Shown here: piece by piece, positions 52,664 to 61,016 of the stretch
Numbering within the stretch: position 1 is the stretch's first letter
Layout: each line of letters begins with the position of its first letter
Source of the DNA: Paucibacter sediminis
Lineage (GTDB): Bacteria; Pseudomonadota; Gammaproteobacteria; Burkholderiales; Burkholderiaceae_C
Direction: 5' to 3'
Assembly (NCBI RefSeq): GCF_030254645.1
Contig: NZ_CP116346.1
Location: 5,249,001 to 5,313,000 of the forward strand
DNA: 64,000 nt
The notes under the pieces: generated by a model
Seen by the model: the letters and a program-made list of their open reading frames with translations, nothing else
Database searches by the model: none
What the model was told of the DNA's origin: nothing
Translations under genes and position numbers: made by a program

Positions 52664-53862
52664 GGCGTGCCTTTGATATTGAAGACCTGGCGCAGATAGG
52701 CCAGGAAGGTGGCGTCGTCGCACATGGTCTTGCCGGGGCTGTCGGACAGCTTGGCGACCGGCTGGCCATTGCATTGCGTGAGCTTCATGACGATGTTGAT
52801 GGGCTCCACCCCCATGTCATTGCTGAAGTTGGTGCCGATGCCGAAGCCCAGCTGGGTGCGGTCGGCAAAGTGGCGGTACAGGGCCAGCGCGGCGGGCACG
52901 TCCAGGCCGTCGGAAAACACCAGGCGCTTGGTGTGCGGGTCGATGCGCAGCCGGGCGTAATGCGCCAGCGCCTTCTCGCCCCAGACATAGGGGTCGCCGG
53001 AGTCGTGGCGCAGGCCATCGAAGAGCTTGGCGAAATAGAGATCGAAGTCGGCCAGGAAGGCATCCATGCCCACCACATCGGTGAGCGCGACGCCCAGGTC
53101 GCCGCGGTACTCCTGCACCCAGTCCTCCAGCGCCGCCTTCTGATGGTCGCGCAGGCGCACGCCGGTGGCCTGGTAGCTCTGCAGATACTCATGGGCCATC
53201 GTGCCGATGGGCACCAGCTCCAGGTCGCGCGCCAGCAGCACATTGGAGGTGCCCTTGAAATACTGCGGCAGTTCCTGCTTGAGCGTGGCCACCACCTCGC
53301 GCTGCCAGGCGCCCGAGAAGCGCCGGCGCACGCCGAAATCGAACACCTCGAAGGGGTGGCGGCGCGGCGCCTCGTCGCCGAAGGCGCGCAGCAGCCCGAC
53401 CTTGTGGCGCAGGCGCGCGCGGCCCTCGGCCAGCGCGGCCGCTTGGTCAAAGCGGCGCGAGTACAGCTCGTTGACGATGGCCAGCACAAAGATCTCGAAG
53501 GCCATCACATGCACTTGCGGCCCGCTGGCGATGATGGAGAGGCCCTCGCCATCGGCGCGCACGCGGATGAAGTCGCGCTGGAAGCGGAAGATGCGCAGGA
53601 AGTCGACGAAGTCCGACTTCATGAAGCGCAGCCCGCGCAGATAGGCCAACTCATCGGCGCGAAAGCTCAGGTCGCACAGCGCATCGAGTTCGCGCTCCAG
53701 CTCGGGCAGCAGCTCGGCGAGCGGAAAGGCGGTGGGGTTGCGGCACAGGAACTGGTATTCGGCCGCCGTCTGCGGATGGCGATGCAGCATGGTCTGCCAC
53801 ATCGTGAATTTGTAGAGGTCGGTCTCCAGCAGGCTGGTGATGATGGGGGCGCTCAGGCTCAT
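52660..53862 (-). CDS. pncB: Nicotinate phosphoribosyltransferase
   Basis: 400 residues of normal length, converting nicotinate and PRPP to nicotinate mononucleotide (Preiss-Handler pathway). Landmarks: [20 protein letters not shown] at the N-terminus, [38 protein letters not shown] with the reactive-His region, and [19 protein letters not shown]. The start overlaps the stop of the nicotinamidase-like gene as ATGA, so the two enzymes would be made together. Confidence 0.96.
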   Translation of the reverse strand: MSLSAPIITSLLETDLYKFTMWQTMLHRHPQTAAEYQFLCRNPTAFPLAELLPELERELDALCDLSFRADELAYLRGLRFMKSDFVDFLRIFRFQRDFIRVRADGEGLSIIASGPQVHVMAFEIFVLAIVNELYSRRFDQAAALAEGRARLRHKVGLLRAFGDEAPRRHPFEVFDFGVRRRFSGAWQREVVATLKQELPQYFKGTSNVLLARDLELVPIGTMAHEYLQSYQATGVRLRDHQKAALEDWVQEYRGDLGVALTDVVGMDAFLADFDLYFAKLFDGLRHDSGDPYVWGEKALAHYARLRIDPHTKRLVFSDGLDVPAALALYRHFADRTQLGFGIGTNFSNDMGVEPINIVMKLTQCNGQPVAKLSDSPGKTMCDDATFLAYLRQVFNIKGTP

Positions 53863-54722
53863 GCCAGTTCCGCCCGCATCTCGGCGCAGCTGGCCAGGCG
53901 CAGGCCGCGCGCGCGCATGGTGTCGAAGAAGGCCTGCTGCTGCGCCTCGAAGCCTGCCACCGGGCTCATGGCGTCGGTCAACAGCACCAGACGCGCGAGC
54001 TTCCCCGCATGTAGATGTCCAGGCAGGTGCTCGACCAGATGTTCCACGGTGGCCTTGACGCAGTGGCTGGAGGCTTCGCCGGCGATCAGCAGCAGCTCGG
54101 CACGGTCCAGCGCCTCCAGTAGGGGCTGGTTGAGCAGGGTGTCGGCATCGGCCGCATCCGGCACCTCGGCCTGCAGGGCGCTGTAATGCTCGGTCCAGGG
54201 GTTGCTGCCCTTGAGCAGCTTGCGGCTGGGCCGGCGCTGCTGCACTTCCCAGCTATTGCAGGCGGCGCGCACGGCGGCGTGCAGGCCATGGCCCCAGCTG
54301 CCGATCTCGCAATGCACCGGCCACACCATCAGGGTGTAGCGGCCGGCGGCCTCCAGCGCATCCAGATAGGCCTGCGCGCGCGGCCGCGCCGCGGCCTCGC
54401 GCGGCCGGAACTCGCCCGCCCGCAGCTGCGCCGCCGTGATGGCCGTGAAAGGCAAGACCTGGCCCCCGTCGGCCTGCTGCCAGAAGCCGGGGTGGGCGAT
54501 GTCGATGTGGTGGTGCGAATCCAGCGTCAGGGTGATGTCGTCGAGCCGCGCGCCGACGGCATCGATCAGCCCGGCCAGACGCAGCATGTCGGCGTGCGCC
54601 CCCGGCACCGGCAGGGCCGGCGCCAGCGGCTCGGCACCCAGGGGATCAGTGGGACGCCAGGCCGGCGGCAGGTCGCAGAAATCGTTCTGCGCGTCGATGA
54701 TCAGGAGCTGGGTATTCGGCAT
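53859..54722 (-). CDS. pncA: Nicotinamidase-like cysteine hydrolase (isochorismatase fold)
   Basis: 287 residues. Isochorismatase-superfamily triad candidates: Asp10 in [14 protein letters not shown], Lys in [16 protein letters not shown], and Cys in [17 protein letters not shown]. Metal-site residues resemble nicotinamidases: [15 protein letters not shown] supplies an Asp-x-His and a further His. It is longer than E. coli PncA (about 213) because of inserted segments around residues 80-140. Coupling to pncB supports deamidation of nicotinamide to nicotinate. Another isochorismatase-type amidase is possible. Confidence 0.78.
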   Translation of the reverse strand: MPNTQLLIIDAQNDFCDLPPAWRPTDPLGAEPLAPALPVPGAHADMLRLAGLIDAVGARLDDITLTLDSHHHIDIAHPGFWQQADGGQVLPFTAITAAQLRAGEFRPREAAARPRAQAYLDALEAAGRYTLMVWPVHCEIGSWGHGLHAAVRAACNSWEVQQRRPSRKLLKGSNPWTEHYSALQAEVPDAADADTLLNQPLLEALDRAELLLIAGEASSHCVKATVEHLVEHLPGHLHAGKLARLVLLTDAMSPVAGFEAQQQAFFDTMRARGLRLASCAEMRAELA

Positions 54723-54731
54723 GGCCCGACT

Positions 54732-55157
54732 TTAGGACAGCTTGTAGGTCTGCAAATGGATGCTGGTCTCGGTGGCGCCGATGCCCTTGATGAGGCGCAC
54801 CCGCTCGAGCACCTCGGCCAGTTCGCCCAGCGTCGCAGCGCGCAACTCGGCCAGCAGATCCCAGCGGCCATTGGTATCGAACAGCCCCGAGACGCCCGGC
54901 TCGCCCAGCAGGATGCTGATGACCTCGCGCGTGCGGTTGCCCTCCACCGCGATGCTCATCCAGGCGGTGATCTCGTTGGGCGTGACATCGGGCCGCAGGC
55001 GGATCGTGTAACCCACGATCACGCCCGAGTCCTCCAGCTTGGCAATGCGGTTGGTAACGGTGCCGCGCGAGACCTTGAGCTTGCTTGCCAAGGTGGCCAC
55101 GCTGGCGCGTGCATCCTGGCGCAGGAGCGCCATCAATTGTTGGTCGAGGGTGTCCAT
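54732..55157 (-). CDS. Lrp/AsnC-family transcriptional regulator
   Basis: 141 residues from the ATG at 55155-55157 (MDTLDQQLMALLRQD). N-terminal helix-turn-helix: ARASVATLASKLKVSRGTV, TNRIAKLEDSGVIVGYTIRL. The C-terminal RAM ligand domain has GLFDTNGRWDLLAELRAATL. It is divergent from the ornithine cyclodeaminase gene across 182 bp, the usual arrangement for a local amino-acid-sensing regulator; ornithine or arginine is the likely but unproven effector. Confidence 0.93.
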   Translation of the reverse strand: MDTLDQQLMALLRQDARASVATLASKLKVSRGTVTNRIAKLEDSGVIVGYTIRLRPDVTPNEITAWMSIAVEGNRTREVISILLGEPGVSGLFDTNGRWDLLAELRAATLGELAEVLERVRLIKGIGATETSIHLQTYKLS

Positions 55158-55223
55158 GGCGTGGTTCCGGGCAGCGTTAGGCGGCGGGCGCATGCCGCCC
55201 TTTGTGAGCCAGATTTTGTCATT

Positions 55224-55306
55224 TTGGCAACTTCTACTAGCGAAACGGCAGATTACTCGCAATTACTAGGCAAGTCTTGCTCTTCTCGCTAGCAAGTGCT
55301 TTGACA
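55224..55306. promoter_or_regulatory. AT-richer regulatory region between lrp-type gene and ornithine cyclodeaminase gene
   Basis: This part of the divergent intergenic region has three CTAG cores (55237-55240, 55266-55269, 55289-55292) in similar contexts (TACTAGCG, TACTAGGC, CGCTAGCA). CTAG is rare in GC-rich genomes, so the cluster may mark binding sites of the Lrp-type regulator. TTGACA occurs at 55301 but no suitable -10 follows. Confidence 0.35.
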
Positions 55307-55339
55307 AGAATCACCCCAACGAAACAACGGAGACTGCCT

Positions 55340-56386
55340 ATGACCACCCTGCTGACCACCAAGGACCTTGCCAAGATCGCCCAGCAGCTCGGTCTGGCCG
55401 AGTGTCTCAAGCGCATGGCCGGCTATATCGAGGCCGACTACCTGCGCTGGAGCGAATTCGACAAGACCCCGCGCGTGGCCAGCCATTCACAGGACGGCGT
55501 GATCGAGCTGATGCCGATCGCCGACGCCAGCCTCTACAGCTTCAAGTACGTCAACGGCCACCCCAAGAACACCCGGGAAGGCCTGCCCACCGTGATGGCC
55601 CTGGGCCTGCTGGCCGACGTCTATACCGGCCGCCCCGAACTGGTGGCGGAACTGACCCTCACCACCGCCATCCGCACCGCCGCCACCTCGGCGATGGTGG
55701 CGCGCCGGCTGGCCCGACCCGAGAGCCGCAGCATGGCCTTGATCGGCAATGGCGCGCAAAGCGAATTCCAGGCCCTGGCCTTCCATCACCTGCTGGGCAT
55801 AGCCGAGATCCGCCTGTTCGACATCGACCCGGCCGCCACTGCCAAGCTGCAGCGCCACCTCGGCGCCGTGCCGGGCCTGCGCCTGATCGCCTGTGCCAGC
55901 ACGGCCGAGGCGGTGCGCGGGGCCGACATCGTCACCACCGTCACCGCCGACAAGAACTACGCCACCATCCTCACACCCGAGATGATCGAGCCCGGCATGC
56001 ACATCAACGGCGTGGGCGGCGACTGCCCCGGCAAGACCGAGCTGCACCGCGGCGTGCTGGAGATGGGCAAGGTGTTCGTCGAATACGAGCCGCAATCGCG
56101 CATCGAAGGCGATGTGCAGCAGATGGCTGCAGACTTCCCGGTCACCGAGTTCTGGCAGGTGCTGCGCGGCAGCGCCAGCGGCCGCGACCACGCGAGCCAG
56201 GTCACGGTGTTCGACTCGGTCGGCTTTGCGCTGGAGGATTTCTCGGCGCTGCGCCTGCTGCGCGATCTGGCGCGTGAACTGGGTCTGGGCCAGGAGGCCG
56301 ACCTGATCCCGCAGATGGCCGATCCCAAGGACTTGTTCGGCCAGCTCGAGTTGGGCACGGCCGCAGCCGCGCGCCACGCCGCCTGA
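55340..56386 (+). CDS. Ornithine cyclodeaminase
   Basis: 348 residues from the ATG at 55340 (MTTLLTTKDLAKIAQQ), with CGGAG seven bases upstream. It converts L-ornithine to L-proline and ammonia with bound NAD. Typical stretches: RVASHSQDGVIELMPIAD, YSFKYVNGHPKNT with the substrate-binding Lys, MALIGNGAQSEFQALAF with the NAD-binding Gly motif, and MHINGVGGDCPGKTELH with the catalytic Asp. Length fits the bacterial enzyme. It is likely regulated by the divergent Lrp-type gene. Confidence 0.95.
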   Translation: MTTLLTTKDLAKIAQQLGLAECLKRMAGYIEADYLRWSEFDKTPRVASHSQDGVIELMPIADASLYSFKYVNGHPKNTREGLPTVMALGLLADVYTGRPELVAELTLTTAIRTAATSAMVARRLARPESRSMALIGNGAQSEFQALAFHHLLGIAEIRLFDIDPAATAKLQRHLGAVPGLRLIACASTAEAVRGADIVTTVTADKNYATILTPEMIEPGMHINGVGGDCPGKTELHRGVLEMGKVFVEYEPQSRIEGDVQQMAADFPVTEFWQVLRGSASGRDHASQVTVFDSVGFALEDFSALRLLRDLARELGLGQEADLIPQMADPKDLFGQLELGTAAAARHAA

Positions 56387-56390
56387 GCCC

Positions 56391-57020
56391 TCAGCGCGGG
56401 CCTGGCATCGGCTCGTAGAAGCGCAGGAACATGTCGACGCTGTCGGCCAGCACCTGGCGCTGCTGCGCCTTGCCGAGCGGCGGCTGGCCCATCGCCAGCT
56501 GCGGCCAGAAGGCAAACGCCTTCAACATGCCCTGCAACTGCTGGGCCGCATAGGGCGCATCCACCGGGCGCAGCCGGCCATCGGCCTGGGCTGCAGCGAT
56601 CCAATGCGCCAGCCCGGCCTCCTTTTCGCCCAGCCGCGCCACCATGGCCTGGGCACGCTCGGGCGTGTGCAGCATCTCGGCCACCGCCACCCGCACCAGG
56701 TCCATGAAGCTGGCATCGGTCATGAGCTTGAGCTTCTCGCCCAGGATGTCCAGCAGCTGATCGCGCAGCGGTTCGTCCGCCCGGTACAGCTGCGGCCGCA
56801 GGGCCTTGCTGCGCTGCCACAGCTGCAGCAGGATCTCGGCGAACAAATCCTCCTTGCTGGGGAAGTGGTTGTAGACCGTGCGCTTGGAGACTTCGGCCGC
56901 GGCGGCCACCCGGTCCATGCTGGTGCCGGCAAAGCCATGCTCGCGAAATTCGGCCAGCGCGGCCTGCACGATGGCCTCGCGTTTGCGGTCGGTCAGGCGA
57001 GGTGCGGTAGCGGCGCTCAT
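56391..57020 (-). CDS. TetR/AcrR-family transcriptional regulator
   Basis: 209 residues; the ATG at 57018-57020 (MSAATAPRLTDRKREAI) is the plausible start, since the open frame upstream runs through the promoter region. The helix-turn-helix is ALAEFREHGFAGTSMDRVAA, AAEVSKRTVYNHFPSKEDLF. The C-terminal ligand domain is of the TetR_C_7/YcdC-like helical type. It is divergent from the MBL-fold hydrolase gene, and two palindromes lie between them, so it probably represses that gene and itself. Confidence 0.93.
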   Translation of the reverse strand: MSAATAPRLTDRKREAIVQAALAEFREHGFAGTSMDRVAAAAEVSKRTVYNHFPSKEDLFAEILLQLWQRSKALRPQLYRADEPLRDQLLDILGEKLKLMTDASFMDLVRVAVAEMLHTPERAQAMVARLGEKEAGLAHWIAAAQADGRLRPVDAPYAAQQLQGMLKAFAFWPQLAMGQPPLGKAQQRQVLADSVDMFLRFYEPMPGPR

Positions 57021-57031
57021 GCGGGGGTGCG

Positions 57032-57072
57032 AAGTGAACTGATGCACGAAGTTTACACCGATCAGTTTACTT
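57032..57072. promoter_or_regulatory. Spaced inverted repeat upstream of the TetR gene (candidate second operator)
   Basis: AAGTGAACTGAT (57032-57043) and ATCAGTTTACTT (57061-57072) form a 12-bp inverted repeat with one mismatch and a 17-bp centre. AGTTTAC is also repeated directly at 57050 and 57064. It lies just before the TetR gene start and overlaps the -35 of the divergent promoter. Confidence 0.5.
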
Positions 57073-57104
57073 TTCAGAAACCCAACACTACACTGCACAG
57101 TGTA
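57066..57104 (+). promoter_or_regulatory. Promoter of the MBL-fold gene with TetR-type operator over the -10
   Basis: TTTACT (57066-57071), a 17-bp spacer and TACACT (57089-57094) form a reasonable sigma-70 promoter. The -10 is the left arm of a perfect 16-bp palindrome, TACACTGCACAGTGTA (57089-57104). Binding by the divergent TetR protein would block RNA polymerase. The operator assignment is inference from position and symmetry. Confidence 0.75.
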
Positions 57105-57123
57105 CTTTTTGGGTGCATCCACG

Positions 57124-58152
57124 ATGAGCAGCACGATCCTTCAGGGCCCCGCAACGGCGGCGCCGAGTCACCATGCCACGACGCCGCCCGGCCAGCGGCG
57201 TTTTCGCAATCAGGCGCCCCGCCACGCCCAGGGCTGGCGCAAGACGCTTGCCATCCTGTGGCGCTTTGCCTTCAACAAGCCCGCCAACACGGTACCCCGC
57301 CAGGCCATCCCGGTACAGGCGCTGAGCCGCGCGGCACTGCTGGCTGCGCCGGACACCAGCCTCTGGCGCCTCGGTCATTCGACCATGCTGCTGAAGATCG
57401 ACGGCGGCTTCTGGCTCACCGACCCGGTGTTCTCGCTGCGCGCCTCGCCCTTGCAGTTCCTCGGGCCCAAGCGCTTCCACGCGCCGCCCATCAGCATCGA
57501 GGAGCTGCCGCCGATCCGCGGCGTGATCCTCTCGCACGACCACTACGATCACCTGGACAAGGCCGCGGTGCTGGCGCTGGCCGCCAAGACCGAGTGTTTC
57601 ATCGCGCCGCTGGGCGTGGGCGAGATCCTGCGCGGCTGGGGCCTGCCCGCGGGCAAGTTGCAGGAGCTGGACTGGTGGCACAGCACCCGCGTCGGCGGCC
57701 TGCAGCTGCATGCCACGCCGGCGCAGCATTTCTCGGGCCGCGGCCTGCGCGACGGCAACCGCACGCTGTGGTGCTCCTGGGTGCTGGAGCATGCCGACTT
57801 CAAGCTCTTCTTCAGCGGCGACAGCGGCTACTTCCCCGGCTTCAAGGCGATCGGCGAGCGCCATGGCCCCTTCGATCTGAGCCTGGTCGAGACCGGCGCC
57901 TACAACGAGGACTGGCCCGACATCCACATGCACCCGGAGCAAAGCCTGCAGGCCCATATCGACCTCGGCGCGCGCGTCATGATGCCCATGCACAACGGCA
58001 CCTTCGATCTCTCCCTGCATGCCTGGGACGAACCCTTCGAGCGCATCAGCGCGCTCGCGCTGGCGCAAGACCTGACCCTGACGACGCCGCAGATGGGCGA
58101 GAGGGTCGATATCAAGGCGCCGCCGGCGGTGCAGGCCTGGTGGCGCAGCTAG
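57124..58152 (+). CDS. MBL-fold metallohydrolase (NAPE-PLD/UlaG-like)
   Basis: 342 residues from the ATG at 57124 (MSSTILQGPATAAPSHH). The metallo-beta-lactamase core has LWRLGHSTMLLKIDGGFWLTD-type start, the metal motif ILSHDHYDHLD (HxHxDH), QHFSGRGLRDGNRTLWCSW, FSGDSGYFPGF with the bridging Asp, and MMPMHNGTFDLS with the last His. The Trp-rich and QHFSGR features fit the NAPE-hydrolysing phospholipase D / outer-membrane-associated UlaG-like group. No signal peptide is evident. It is controlled by the palindrome-bearing promoter shared with the TetR gene. Confidence 0.9.
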   Translation: MSSTILQGPATAAPSHHATTPPGQRRFRNQAPRHAQGWRKTLAILWRFAFNKPANTVPRQAIPVQALSRAALLAAPDTSLWRLGHSTMLLKIDGGFWLTDPVFSLRASPLQFLGPKRFHAPPISIEELPPIRGVILSHDHYDHLDKAAVLALAAKTECFIAPLGVGEILRGWGLPAGKLQELDWWHSTRVGGLQLHATPAQHFSGRGLRDGNRTLWCSWVLEHADFKLFFSGDSGYFPGFKAIGERHGPFDLSLVETGAYNEDWPDIHMHPEQSLQAHIDLGARVMMPMHNGTFDLSLHAWDEPFERISALALAQDLTLTTPQMGERVDIKAPPAVQAWWRS

Positions 58153-58688
58153 ACGAATGAGAAGCCGGGCGCGTAGCGGTGCCAGCCGTCGAAGTCCGGC
58201 TTGCCGAGCGGCACGCCCTGCGCGCGCAGCAGCGCATAGGCCATGCACAGGTGGAAGAAGAAGTTGGGCATGGCGTAGCTGAGCACGAACTCGCGCGCCG
58301 GCATGCTCAGGGCAGCCTCGCCGGCCTGCGTCTGCACGGGGTCCTCTTCGCCGAGCACGAGGTCGTCGGGGCCCAGGGTGCCCAGCAGCGCCTGCGCCTG
58401 CGCAACACGGCGGCGCAGGGCCGCGAAATCCTGCGCGTCGCCCTCGCCCAGCGCCGGCAGGGCCCGGCCGATCAGCGGCGCCACGCAGCGCAGCGCAAAG
58501 CCGGCCGCAATCTGCACCTGCTGGCCCAGATCGAACATGCCGGGGGTCAGGCCTTGCCTGAGCAGGGTCGCATCGTCCAGCTGTCGCGCGCGCGCACAGG
58601 CCTCGGCCCGGTCCAGCATCAGCAGCAACTGCCCCAGGTAACGCGTCAGCACGGGCACCGAGGCCTCGAACAGCAGGGTTGAGCTCAT
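58149..58688 (-). CDS. DUF1993-family protein
   Basis: 179 residues. The sequence matches the DUF1993 pattern as I know it: an N-terminal FEASVPVLTRYLGQLLLMLD, central RQGLTPGMFDLGQQVQIAAG, and a C-terminal LSYAMPNFFFHLCMAYALLR with GVPLGKPDF. It is helical and probably a DinB-like four-helix bundle; the conserved His positions could bind metal. Function unknown. Its stop overlaps the stop of the convergent MBL-fold gene by 4 bp. Confidence 0.85.
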   Translation of the reverse strand: MSSTLLFEASVPVLTRYLGQLLLMLDRAEACARARQLDDATLLRQGLTPGMFDLGQQVQIAAGFALRCVAPLIGRALPALGEGDAQDFAALRRRVAQAQALLGTLGPDDLVLGEEDPVQTQAGEAALSMPAREFVLSYAMPNFFFHLCMAYALLRAQGVPLGKPDFDGWHRYAPGFSFV

Positions 58689-58791
58689 CGCGTCAGTGTC
58701 TCAGCTTTGCCCCCGACTCGATGGACGCGCCGCGCCTTCACAGCCCCTGGCGGGCCTCCCATAATGGCCCGGCAACCAGGGAGTCCAGGCC

Positions 58792-59691
58792 ATGAAGTCA
58801 AACTGCGTGAAGTCCGTGGCTCTGCTGGCCATGCTGGGCATGCTAGCGATGGGCAGGGCGCAGGCCCAGGGCCTGCCCGGCAATGCGCTGGAGCGGCGCT
58901 GCTGGCTCGGCTACACGGCCGAGCGCAGTGCCATCGACATGCGCGAGCCCACCGCGGTGCGCTTCGTCAACCTGCGCAACGGCTATGCGCTGCGCTCGCC
59001 CTTCATGATCGAGTTCGGCGTGCGTGGCATGGGGGTGGTGCCCGCAGGCAACCCGACCGAGCGTGCCGGCCATCACCATCTGCTGATCGACACGCCGCTG
59101 CCGCGCGACCACCAGGAGAAGATCCCCTTCTCCGACAAGCACAAGCATTTCGGCAAGGGCCAGACCGGCACGGTGCTGGACCTGCCGCCCGGCGCCCACA
59201 CCTTGCGACTGCTGTTTGCCGACCACGACCACCGGCCCTATTTCGTCTACAGCCCCGAGATCACCGTGCATGTGCTGGGCACGCGCACGGCCGCGCCGAT
59301 CGCCATCGACCCGGCGCAGTTCGAGAACACCTGCAGCGCCTGGTACCAGGACCAGGTCAGCGCGCCGCGCGGCGGCGCCAAAGAGGTCTATGCCAAGAAC
59401 CTGCGCGACGGCGAAGCCGTGAGCAGCCCCTTCGTACTGAGCCTGGGGGCGATCGGCATGGGCATCGCACCCGCCGGCCGCAAGCTGCCCGACACCGGCC
59501 ACTTCGCGGTGACGGTGCTGCGTACGGGCGGCACGGCACAGCGCCTGGTGCTGGCCGACGGCCGCACCGAAACCACCCTGGACCTCGCCAGGGGCGATTA
59601 CGAACTCGAGATCGCCCTGCTGGACGCCGACAACAAGGTCGCGCTCAAGTCAGCACCGCTGCGCTTGAGCGTGACGCGGCAAGACCGCTGA
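58792..59691 (+). CDS. Secreted protein with two tandem DUF4399-like domains
   Basis: 299 residues with a signal peptide (cleavage after MGRAQAQ). Repeat 1 (about 55-152) has VRFVNLRNGYALRSPFMIEF, GMGVVPAGNPTERAGHHHLL and HTLRLLFADHDHRPY, the DUF4399 pattern. Repeat 2 (about 189-294) has the parallel VYAKNLRDGEAVSSPFVLSL, GMGIAPAGRKLPDTGHFAV and YELEIALLDADNKV. Each repeat is preceded by a Cys motif (RRCWLGY, Cys37; NTCSAWY, Cys171). The His-rich HHHLL of repeat 1 is absent from repeat 2, so only repeat 1 may bind metal or ligand. Most family members have one domain. Function unknown. Confidence 0.82.
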   Translation: MKSNCVKSVALLAMLGMLAMGRAQAQGLPGNALERRCWLGYTAERSAIDMREPTAVRFVNLRNGYALRSPFMIEFGVRGMGVVPAGNPTERAGHHHLLIDTPLPRDHQEKIPFSDKHKHFGKGQTGTVLDLPPGAHTLRLLFADHDHRPYFVYSPEITVHVLGTRTAAPIAIDPAQFENTCSAWYQDQVSAPRGGAKEVYAKNLRDGEAVSSPFVLSLGAIGMGIAPAGRKLPDTGHFAVTVLRTGGTAQRLVLADGRTETTLDLARGDYELEIALLDADNKVALKSAPLRLSVTRQDR

Positions 59692-59704
59692 GCAACCCGG
59701 CCGT

Positions 59705-60235
59705 TCAGGCGCCGCGCAGCTGCGCGCTCAGCGCCCGGCCTTCGCTGCGCTTGGCCTTGGTGGCCGCCTTGCGATAGAGCTCCTCGGCCTCCTGGCGCAG
59801 GGCAATCGCCTTCTCCAGGGCTTCTTGGTAGCGCTCGATCGTGTAGGTCGACTCCGCGGCGATGTAGACGCTGCGTCGGCGCGGTGCCTCACCGAAACGC
59901 GGCAGCAGCACGGTAAAGCTGCAGTCGCGCCGGTTCGGCCGACGCTCGCGCACGATGGGCCCCGAAATGCCGACCGGCAGCTCGCTGCTCTTGCTGCGGC
60001 TGGGCTCGGGTTTGAGGCGGGTGGGCGCAGGCAGCTTGCTCATGCGCTTGGCCAGCTCCTTGGTGGCCTGGGCCAAGGCCTCGGCGGCACTGGCGCCATA
60101 GCGGCCATCGGAATACAGCTTGGTGCCGCCGTAGCGCAATTGCCAGCCATGGGTGGCGCGGTGGTCGATGCGTTGAATGCACTGCGGCACCTGGAAACGC
60201 TCGCCGTTATAGATCACGACATCTCTGGTTTTCAT
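59705..60235 (-). CDS. Two-repeat AP2-like putative DNA-binding protein
   Basis: 176 residues from the ATG at 60233-60235 (MKTRDVVIYNGERFQV), chosen for GAGG six bases upstream; another ATG lies 6 bp earlier. Two weakly similar units, about 18-65 (RIDHRATHGWQLRYGG, GRYGASAAEALAQATKEL) and 96-155 (CSFTVLLPRFGEAPRR, TYTIERYQEALEKAIALRQE), each have three strands with a basic/aromatic face followed by an amphipathic helix, the layout of an AP2/integrase-N-like DNA-binding domain. The C-terminus is Lys/Arg-rich. The assignment is tentative. It is isolated, with a Lys/Arg-rich linker between repeats. Confidence 0.55.
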   Translation of the reverse strand: MKTRDVVIYNGERFQVPQCIQRIDHRATHGWQLRYGGTKLYSDGRYGASAAEALAQATKELAKRMSKLPAPTRLKPEPSRSKSSELPVGISGPIVRERRPNRRDCSFTVLLPRFGEAPRRRSVYIAAESTYTIERYQEALEKAIALRQEAEELYRKAATKAKRSEGRALSAQLRGA

Positions 60236-60344
60236 GAGCATCCTCGTTACTTCTTTGGATGACTCCCCTGCCCAATAGTGTACGCGCAGCGATCGCCAAA
60301 TAACGCCACCATTGCAGGGTACAGCGGCGCGCAGACAACAGACC

Positions 60345-60803
60345 CTAGGCGTGGGCGCCGCGGTAGCGCCGCCCGGAGGGCCGCTGCGCACTTTCATCGA
60401 GCTGCTGCAGGATGCCGCAGGCCTGGCTGCTGCGTTGCACATCGGCGCAGCGCGCGCGCAAGGACTTCAGTTCGCGCTCGAGTTCGCGCAGCTCGCGCAG
60501 GCGCTCGGCCACATGCCGCACATGCGCGTCCAGCAACTCGTTCACCGCCTGGCAGTCCTGCTCGGGCGCATCCTTGACGCGCAGCAGGGTGCGCACCTCG
60601 TCGAGCGACATGTCGAGATTGCGGCACTGGCGGATGAAGGCCAGGCGCTGCACATCGGCCGTGCCATAGAGGCGGTAGTTGCCCTCGCTGCGAGGTGCGG
60701 CCGCCAGCAGACCTTCGCGCTCGTAGAAGCGTATCGTGTCGACGGGCGTCAGCGCGGCGCGCGCCAGCGCGCCGATCTTCATCGGTTTGGGATCGCCGTG
60801 CAT
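60345..60803 (-). CDS. cadR: MerR-family Cd(II)/Pb(II)-type metal-responsive regulator
   Basis: 152 residues from the ATG at 60801-60803, preceded by GAGG. The winged helix has MKIGALARAALTPVDTIRFY and EREGLLAAAPRSEGNYRLYG, followed by a dimerisation coiled coil. Metal-site cysteines match the CadR/PbrR pattern: one in EQDCQAVNELLDAHV and two in RARCADVQRSSQACGILQQL. The C-terminus is Arg/His-rich. In relatives the protein activates an adjacent P-type ATPase gene, but none is adjacent here, so its target lies elsewhere. Confidence 0.88.
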   Translation of the reverse strand: MHGDPKPMKIGALARAALTPVDTIRFYEREGLLAAAPRSEGNYRLYGTADVQRLAFIRQCRNLDMSLDEVRTLLRVKDAPEQDCQAVNELLDAHVRHVAERLRELRELERELKSLRARCADVQRSSQACGILQQLDESAQRPSGRRYRGAHA

Positions 60804-60839
60804 CGCACCTCGCGCCGCGCCCGACCTGTCACGTCCGGC

Positions 60840-60980
60840 TCACTTCTTTTTCTTGCTGCGGTCTGCCACCACGGTGGTGATGCTGGGCATCACCGCGCCG
60901 GGCGAGACGGGCTTGGCGGGCGCACTGTCCTTCTTGGGCTTCTTGGCTTCCTTGTTGCTCTTTTGCTGACCTTTGGCCAT
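60840..60980 (-). CDS. 46-residue Lys-rich small protein
   Basis: Starts MAKGQQKSNKEAKKPKKD at 60978-60980 with a near-perfect AGGAGG four bases upstream, which is the main support that it is expressed. The sequence is Lys-rich at both ends with a central Pro/Val segment (PVSPGAVMPSITTVV) and ends in RSKKKK. It is probably disordered and could bind nucleic acid. Similar small basic proteins are annotated as hypothetical in Burkholderiales. It lies 36 bp from ybiB (divergent), so the two may share a promoter region. Confidence 0.75.
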   Translation of the reverse strand: MAKGQQKSNKEAKKPKKDSAPAKPVSPGAVMPSITTVVADRSKKKK

Positions 60981-61016
60981 GGGACCTCCTGTGTGTGGGT
61001 ATGCACAATGTAGCCC

